NCBI RefSeq assembly: GCF_004006295.1
Contig: NZ_CP026095.1
Coordinates: 1,908,001-1,972,000 of the forward strand
DNA length: 64,000 nucleotides
Direction: 5' to 3'
Source: Peribacillus asahii
GTDB lineage: Bacteria; Bacillota; Bacilli; Bacillales; DSM-1321
A model generated the notes under the pieces. The model was given only the letters and a program-made list of their open reading frames with translations, had not been told where the DNA came from and searched no databases. Positions 59,350 to 64,000 of the stretch are shown here, one piece after another; the stretch's first letter is position 1, and each line of letters starts with the position of its first letter. The translations under genes were made by a program, and so were the position numbers.

Positions 59350-62300
59350 ATGAAACCACTTGCTGTGATTAGTACTAAGCTAAAGCCTCCAATGATTCGC
59401 GAACCAAAGATTAGGCGTGCTGGGTTATACCGGAAATTGAAACAGATCAATCAGTATCCTTTGACAATCATCCATGCCGGTGCTGGTTATGGAAAAAGTA
59501 CAGCTTTAGCTCTTTTTGTCCAAGATGTGAAAGAAAAAGTATGTTGGTACGATGTTTCTTCGCAAGATGATGATTTTTTTCAATTTTATCAGTATATGAT
59601 TCATAGTATTCAACAACTCTATCCTTCTTTCGGACAAGTTTTACTAGAAAGGGCTTACGCAAGTACCCCGTTTTCTAAAACAGATGAGCTGGTAGAATGG
59701 AGTATTTTATTTATTAATGAACTGGCTGCCTTATCTGAAGAAGTGATTGTAATTATCGACAATTTTCATCATGTAGAAAAATCTATGTCTATTCAATTGT
59801 TTATGGAATACCTTATCAACTATTATCCTTCGAACCTGCACCTTGTTGTATCTAGCCGAAATAAACCGCAGTGGAACTGGATTCCTCGTTTAAAGATGAA
59901 TGGCCATATGCTTGAAATAACTCAAGATTATTTAGCGCTAACAAAGGAAGAGGCTGAGCTTCTTTTCATCGACTTTTACCATCTGACGTTATGTGACGAA
60001 GAGTTAGCACGTATTTTTCAGTTAACGGAAGGATGGGCTATTGCTCTAGAAGTTGTTGCTCAACAATTGATGGAGGGAATACATCTTCATAAAATCATCA
60101 CCAATCGTTCTTCCTATTTAGAGGATTTTTTTCAATATATCACGTTGGAAGTATTACGCAATCAATCTTCAACAGTTCAATCCTTTTTGGAACAAACAAG
60201 TATATTAGAAGAATTGTCTCCCGAAGCATGTGATTATATTCTGGATATCGAGAATGCTGAGGAAATGCTGCAATATTTGAATCTTCAAAACTTGTTTATT
60301 ATACCAACTGGTCATCAACAATACCGTTATCATCCCTTATTCCAAGAGCTATTGGAGAACCGATGTAAAGACATGCAATCAGACCGTTTTTTTCAATTAA
60401 ATAAGAGAGCCGCCCACTATTATGAAAATAGAGGTTTGTTTGAAATGAGTCTTTATCATTTGGAGAAACTTGTTGATTTCGGTGGGATGGCTAGAATTTT
60501 GCATATGCACGGGATGAGTATGTTGAAAAAAGGAAAGATTCATTATTTATTGGAGAAAGTAACCGCTCTTCCTGAAATAAAAAAAGATGAACATTATTTG
60601 CTATGGTTGATTGAAGCGGAAGTGATGCGGCTTTGTTCTCAATATGAAAGAGCAGAATTTTGTTATAATCGATTGATTTTTTTTAGCAGGCAATATGATG
60701 ATAAACAAATAATGAGTCGTGCCCACGAGGGGAAAGCGAGGATATATTTAGACACGCTCCAGCCTGGTAAAGCTGAACGGCATTTACAAGCAGCCATTCA
60801 ATTAAGAGAGAATAGCTATGGTGTCGATGAAGAGGAAATCGCAGAGCTGCATCAATTGTTAGTTGAAAACTTAATTAATTCTGGAAAAACGAATCAAGCA
60901 GAACAATGGTTAACACGTATTAAGCAAATCAACACAAGTAAAAATGGAAATTTGCTAGCTCGTTTATACTTGCGAACAGGCAGATTAATGATGGCAAAAG
61001 AAATTTTACAAGAAAGACAGAAGGAGTACTCTTTTAATCAAGAAACGCATATTCCTCAATTTCATCGAGAAACGGAACTTATTTTATCCTTAGTAGAGAC
61101 CTATATTGGTAATGCTGAAGAGAGCAAACGTTTAGCTCAAGCCGCGATTGGACATGGAATTCAACTAAAATCATCTTATATAGAAGCTTGTGGCTGGATT
61201 AGAATGGGGCATGCCATTCAACTGCTTTCAGCCTATGATCCTGCTTTATCGATACAGTGTTATGAAACGGCATTAACGATTATGGGAGATATAAAAAATT
61301 CAAGAGGAAAAGCAGAACCGTATTTAGGCTTATGTTTGTACTATGCAGGAAGAAAAGATGATAAACAAGCGGTTGAATACGGACGATTGGCTATGGAGGA
61401 AACAGAAAAGGTACATGACCAATGGCTGACAGCTTACATTCGTTTAAGTATCGCCATTGCTTATGTTTATACGGAAAGTTGGACGATAGCTGAGCAAGAA
61501 TTGGATGAAGCGGAGCAGCTATTTTGGCAATGCGGCGATGCTTACGGGCTTACTCTTGTTACGCTATGGAAAGTTCAGCTTGCTTATTCCGCAAGTTCCT
61601 GGCATGTATTTGAGCAGGAATGTATAAATTTATTTCAAAAAATTCAACTTGGACAGTATGAATATTTACTTTTAAAACGAACACTGTATGGTCCGGTGGA
61701 TGTCCAGCAGTTCGTCCCCATTCTGCTCGAAGCTCAAAAACGGAATATTGGGCAACCGTTTGTTTCTAAAATGTTAAAGGAACTAGGATATCATGATCTT
61801 TTGACACATCCTGGTTATACACTAAAGATTTCAACGCTCGGACAATTCAAAGTCCTTTTAGGCAATCAGGAAGTAAAGGATAAAGGCTGGCAAAGAGGCA
61901 AAGCAAAAGAATTGTTTCAACTATTTCTTACAAAAAGAAATAAACTGCTGCAAAAGAGAGAAATTATAGAGATACTATGGCCTGAACAAGATGAGAAAAC
62001 AGCAGACCGAGATTTTAAAGTAGCTTTAAATGCTCTTAATAGTGTACTAGAGCCGGAACGGAAAGCAAGGTCACAATCTTTTTTTATTAAAAGAGTGGGC
62101 AGTAGTTACGGAATAAATGACCAGTCAGCTTATATGCTGGATACTACCATGTTTGAACAATGGATGTTAAGCGGCTTAGAAGAACGTAATCAAAAGCAGG
62201 CGAAAGAATATTTAAAAAGAGGATTGACACTTTATAAAGGAGATTATTTACCTGAACGCAAATTTCATGATTGGTGTTTAAATGAACGAGAACGATTATT

Positions 62301-62607
62301 GGTGCTGTTTCTGAGAGGAGCGGAGAGGTATGCTCAATTAAGTATTGTCACAGAAGCGTACCATGAGGCCATTTACTGGTGTGAAAAAATTCTAGAAAAA
62401 GATCGCACTTGGGAGGAAGCATATCGTCTCTTAATGTATTGTTATTATATGCATAACAATCGTCCGCAAAGTTTAAAATGGTACAAAAAGTGCTGTGATG
62501 TGTTGCAAGAAGAAATCGGTGTCGAACCACTTGCTGCTACAAAAGAAATGTATAAGATGATTATGGAAGCAACAGATATCACCTTATCCGAAAATGACTC
62601 AATCTAA
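59350..62607 (+). CDS. MalT/LuxR-like ATPase fused to a SARP (BTAD) activator
   Basis: This 1085-residue regulator has an STAND-type NTPase: Walker A GAGYGKST (about residues 44-51), Walker B VIVIIDNFHH and VVSSRNKP. A TPR-rich helical centre follows (about 400-820, motifs such as AEFCYNRLIFF and YAGRKDDKQAVEYGR). The end is an OmpR-type winged helix (LGQFKVLLGNQEV, KAKELFQLFL) with a BTAD (FEQWMLSGLEERNQ, CLNERERLLVLF). It probably responds to a metabolite by ATP-driven oligomerisation. I chose ATG 59350 with AAAAAAGG 9 bases upstream. It precedes an ABC binding protein, its likely target. Confidence 0.92.
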   Translation: MKPLAVISTKLKPPMIREPKIRRAGLYRKLKQINQYPLTIIHAGAGYGKSTALALFVQDVKEKVCWYDVSSQDDDFFQFYQYMIHSIQQLYPSFGQVLLERAYASTPFSKTDELVEWSILFINELAALSEEVIVIIDNFHHVEKSMSIQLFMEYLINYYPSNLHLVVSSRNKPQWNWIPRLKMNGHMLEITQDYLALTKEEAELLFIDFYHLTLCDEELARIFQLTEGWAIALEVVAQQLMEGIHLHKIITNRSSYLEDFFQYITLEVLRNQSSTVQSFLEQTSILEELSPEACDYILDIENAEEMLQYLNLQNLFIIPTGHQQYRYHPLFQELLENRCKDMQSDRFFQLNKRAAHYYENRGLFEMSLYHLEKLVDFGGMARILHMHGMSMLKKGKIHYLLEKVTALPEIKKDEHYLLWLIEAEVMRLCSQYERAEFCYNRLIFFSRQYDDKQIMSRAHEGKARIYLDTLQPGKAERHLQAAIQLRENSYGVDEEEIAELHQLLVENLINSGKTNQAEQWLTRIKQINTSKNGNLLARLYLRTGRLMMAKEILQERQKEYSFNQETHIPQFHRETELILSLVETYIGNAEESKRLAQAAIGHGIQLKSSYIEACGWIRMGHAIQLLSAYDPALSIQCYETALTIMGDIKNSRGKAEPYLGLCLYYAGRKDDKQAVEYGRLAMEETEKVHDQWLTAYIRLSIAIAYVYTESWTIAEQELDEAEQLFWQCGDAYGLTLVTLWKVQLAYSASSWHVFEQECINLFQKIQLGQYEYLLLKRTLYGPVDVQQFVPILLEAQKRNIGQPFVSKMLKELGYHDLLTHPGYTLKISTLGQFKVLLGNQEVKDKGWQRGKAKELFQLFLTKRNKLLQKREIIEILWPEQDEKTADRDFKVALNALNSVLEPERKARSQSFFIKRVGSSYGINDQSAYMLDTTMFEQWMLSGLEERNQKQAKEYLKRGLTLYKGDYLPERKFHDWCLNERERLLVLFLRGAERYAQLSIVTEAYHEAIYWCEKILEKDRTWEEAYRLLMYCYYMHNNRPQSLKWYKKCCDVLQEEIGVEPLAATKEMYKMIMEATDITLSENDSI

Positions 62608-62640
62608 GCTGAATGAGGGAAGCCTCGATTCAGCTTTTTT
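62606..62640 (+). terminator. Terminator after the activator gene
   Basis: AAGCTGAAT and ATTCAGCTT form a perfect 9-bp stem, and TTTTTT follows. Confidence 0.85.
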
Positions 62641-62736
62641 ATTCGCTCCCGATTTTGTAACTCCTTTGTAACTTCCTTTTTTTAAGATGATATCAAGCAG
62701 TAATGGATTTCATTTTTTAAAATAGGAGGAAAACGA

Positions 62737-63945
62737 ATGAGGAAAATGAAAGGTGCTTTGTTTGTAGTTTTACTTATGATGGTCTTTACATCAGCTTGTA
62801 GCTCTGGCTCTTCATCCTCTGAGCAATCATCTAAAGAAGGAACAATCAAAATTGGTGTGCTTGCTTCCATGACAGGGGCACTTGAATCATATGGTAAGCA
62901 AACAACAAGAGGGTTTGAGCTAGGGCTTGATTATGCAACGGATGGAACGCGAGAAATCGATGGGCGAAAAATTGAATTCATTATAGAAGATACAGAAACG
63001 AAAGCAGAAGTAGCTGTACAAAAAGCAACGAAACTACTTGAAGAGGATCAAGTAGATTTTCTAGTGGGGTCATCTAGTTCTGTTGATACGCTAGCTGTTG
63101 TACCGCTTGCAGAAGAATATAAAAAAATCTTTGTTGTAGAACCAGCTGTTGCAGATAGTATTACTGGCTCAGAGTTCAATAAATACGTGTTTAGAACAGC
63201 GCGAAACTCCTCACAAGATGCTGTAGCAGGAGCAGCAGCGATTGCTAAAAAAGGAGTGAAAATTGCTACGTTTGCACCAGATAACAGCTTTGGGCATGAT
63301 GGAATAACTGCATTTAAGGAAGCGGCAGAAAAATTGGGAGCAACCATCACTCATGAAGAATTTGCCGATCCGGCTGGAACAGATTTTACTTCCAATATCC
63401 AAAAAATTATCAATGCTAAACCAGACTATTTATTTGTTGTGTGGGCAGGTGCTAATTCTCCTTGGAATCAAATCGCTGATATGAAAGTACAAGACAAAGG
63501 AATTACCATTTCGACTGGTGCTCCAGATATTGCCGCGTTAAAAACAATGAAGCCATTAGTAGGAATGGAAGGATTTAGCGTATATTATCATGATCTGCCC
63601 AACAATGAAGTCAATGATTGGTTAGTAAAGGAGCATAAAGATCGTTTTAATGGTGAGCTTCCTGATTTGTTTACACCAGGTGGGATGAGTGCAGCTATTT
63701 CAATTGTCGAAGCTTTGAAGAAAACAGAGAATAGTACGGATTCTGATAAGCTGATTGAGGCTATGGAAGGAATGAGTTTTGAAACACCGAAAGGAACGAT
63801 GACTTTCCGTAAAGAAGATCATCAAGCCCTTCAAACTCTTTATTCTATTAAACTAGAGAATAAGAAGGGTGTGGATTATCCAGTGCCTGTTTTAATTAGA
63901 GAATTAAGCCCTGAAGAAACAGCGCCGCCGATCCGGAATAAGTAA
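62737..63945 (+). CDS. ABC transporter substrate-binding lipoprotein, branched-chain amino-acid type
   Basis: This 402-residue lipoprotein has a signal peptide with lipobox TSAC (about 18-21), a Ser-rich linker and a Peripla_BP_6-type domain (IKIGVLASMTGALESYGKQT, VDFLVGSSSSVDTLAV, TFAPDNSFGHDGITAF and GMSAAISIVEALKKT). Family members bind branched-chain or aromatic amino acids, amides or urea. AGGAGG precedes the ATG. The permease and ATPase genes would lie beyond the window. The upstream activator is its probable regulator. Confidence 0.93.
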   Translation: MRKMKGALFVVLLMMVFTSACSSGSSSSEQSSKEGTIKIGVLASMTGALESYGKQTTRGFELGLDYATDGTREIDGRKIEFIIEDTETKAEVAVQKATKLLEEDQVDFLVGSSSSVDTLAVVPLAEEYKKIFVVEPAVADSITGSEFNKYVFRTARNSSQDAVAGAAAIAKKGVKIATFAPDNSFGHDGITAFKEAAEKLGATITHEEFADPAGTDFTSNIQKIINAKPDYLFVVWAGANSPWNQIADMKVQDKGITISTGAPDIAALKTMKPLVGMEGFSVYYHDLPNNEVNDWLVKEHKDRFNGELPDLFTPGGMSAAISIVEALKKTENSTDSDKLIEAMEGMSFETPKGTMTFRKEDHQALQTLYSIKLENKKGVDYPVPVLIRELSPEETAPPIRNK

Positions 63946-63955
63946 ATGTAGTTGT

Positions 63956-64000
63956 ACTCCCCTTATGCCTTTGGACCAGACTGTGAAGGTGTAGGGGAGT
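63956..64000 (+). terminator. Hairpin after the substrate-binding gene, cut by the window edge
   Basis: ACTCCCCT near 63956 and AGGGGAGT at the window end form the outer stem, with CCTT/AAGG inside. The tail is not visible. It may be a partial terminator that moderates expression of downstream transporter genes. Confidence 0.6.

Noticed and set aside
1..64000. Prophage, integrative element, CRISPR array, tRNA or rRNA genes
   Set aside because: I looked for integrases, terminases, portal or tail genes, transposases, regularly spaced repeats and tRNA cloverleaf patterns and found none.

Overview
The window is chromosomal DNA of a low-GC, spore-forming member of the Bacillaceae. The evidence is consistent across it: AGGAGG-type ribosome binding sites, frequent GTG and TTG starts, a THI-box thiamine operon, pimeloyl-CoA-type biotin genes (bioY-bioW-bioF) behind a BirA box, a yoaS-yozG-yoaT set arranged as in Bacillus subtilis, HemAT, KinB-like orphan kinases, a SleL/YaaH-like LysM-GH18 enzyme and many small spore-type proteins. 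I see no rRNA, tRNA, CRISPR array, transposase or prophage. Species cannot be assigned from the sequence alone.

Layout. 1-7.9 kb: 5'-truncated hemAT, tatA, two candidate non-coding RNAs, a GGDEF protein, a cold-shock protein, a TetR regulator with an MMPL exporter that share an 18-bp operator, a small coiled protein and mscL. 8.0-14.6 kb: two paralogous orphan sensor kinases enclosing a TPP-riboswitch operon (tenI-thiO-thiS-thiG-thiF). 14.7-15.5 kb: two decayed genes, then a small gene behind a promoter with three related palindromes. 15.8-24.5 kb: Zn alcohol dehydrogenase, chromate transporter, PTS_EIIC_2 membrane protein, cyclophilin, yoaT-yozG-yoaS and bioF-bioW-bioY. 25-36.8 kb: a Suv3-like helicase and an accessory-looking stretch with many small proteins, a methyltransferase, a PAP2 phosphatase, a catalytically dead NlpC/P60 protein and an MFS transporter. 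37-48 kb: CapA-like protein, aminotransferase, LysM-GH18 enzyme, DUF502, CAP-domain and lysozyme-like proteins, NhaC antiporter, guanine deaminase and a purine permease broken by one UGA codon. 48.3-53.8 kb: a two-component system, an ankyrin lipoprotein and two tandem paralogous exported proteins. 54-64 kb: prolyl 4-hydroxylase, alkaline phosphatase behind a Pho box, an LrgA/LrgB pair, a patatin, a MalT/SARP-type giant activator and an amino-acid-type ABC binding lipoprotein.

The stretch most likely to be an undescribed system is 48.1-53.8 kb. The kinase-regulator operon, the ankyrin lipoprotein and the second exported paralog are each preceded by arrays of TTTARR-like hexamers repeated about every 11 bp. 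That geometry suits an OmpR-family regulator and implies one regulon whose output is a set of surface proteins. The second best lead is the 1546-1814 segment: a consensus promoter, a long closed RNA structure and an intrinsic terminator in front of a GGDEF gene, which could be a riboswitch or a free small RNA. Other clear leads are the NlpC/P60 pseudoenzyme (all three catalytic positions replaced) and the single-stop permease beside guanine deaminase.
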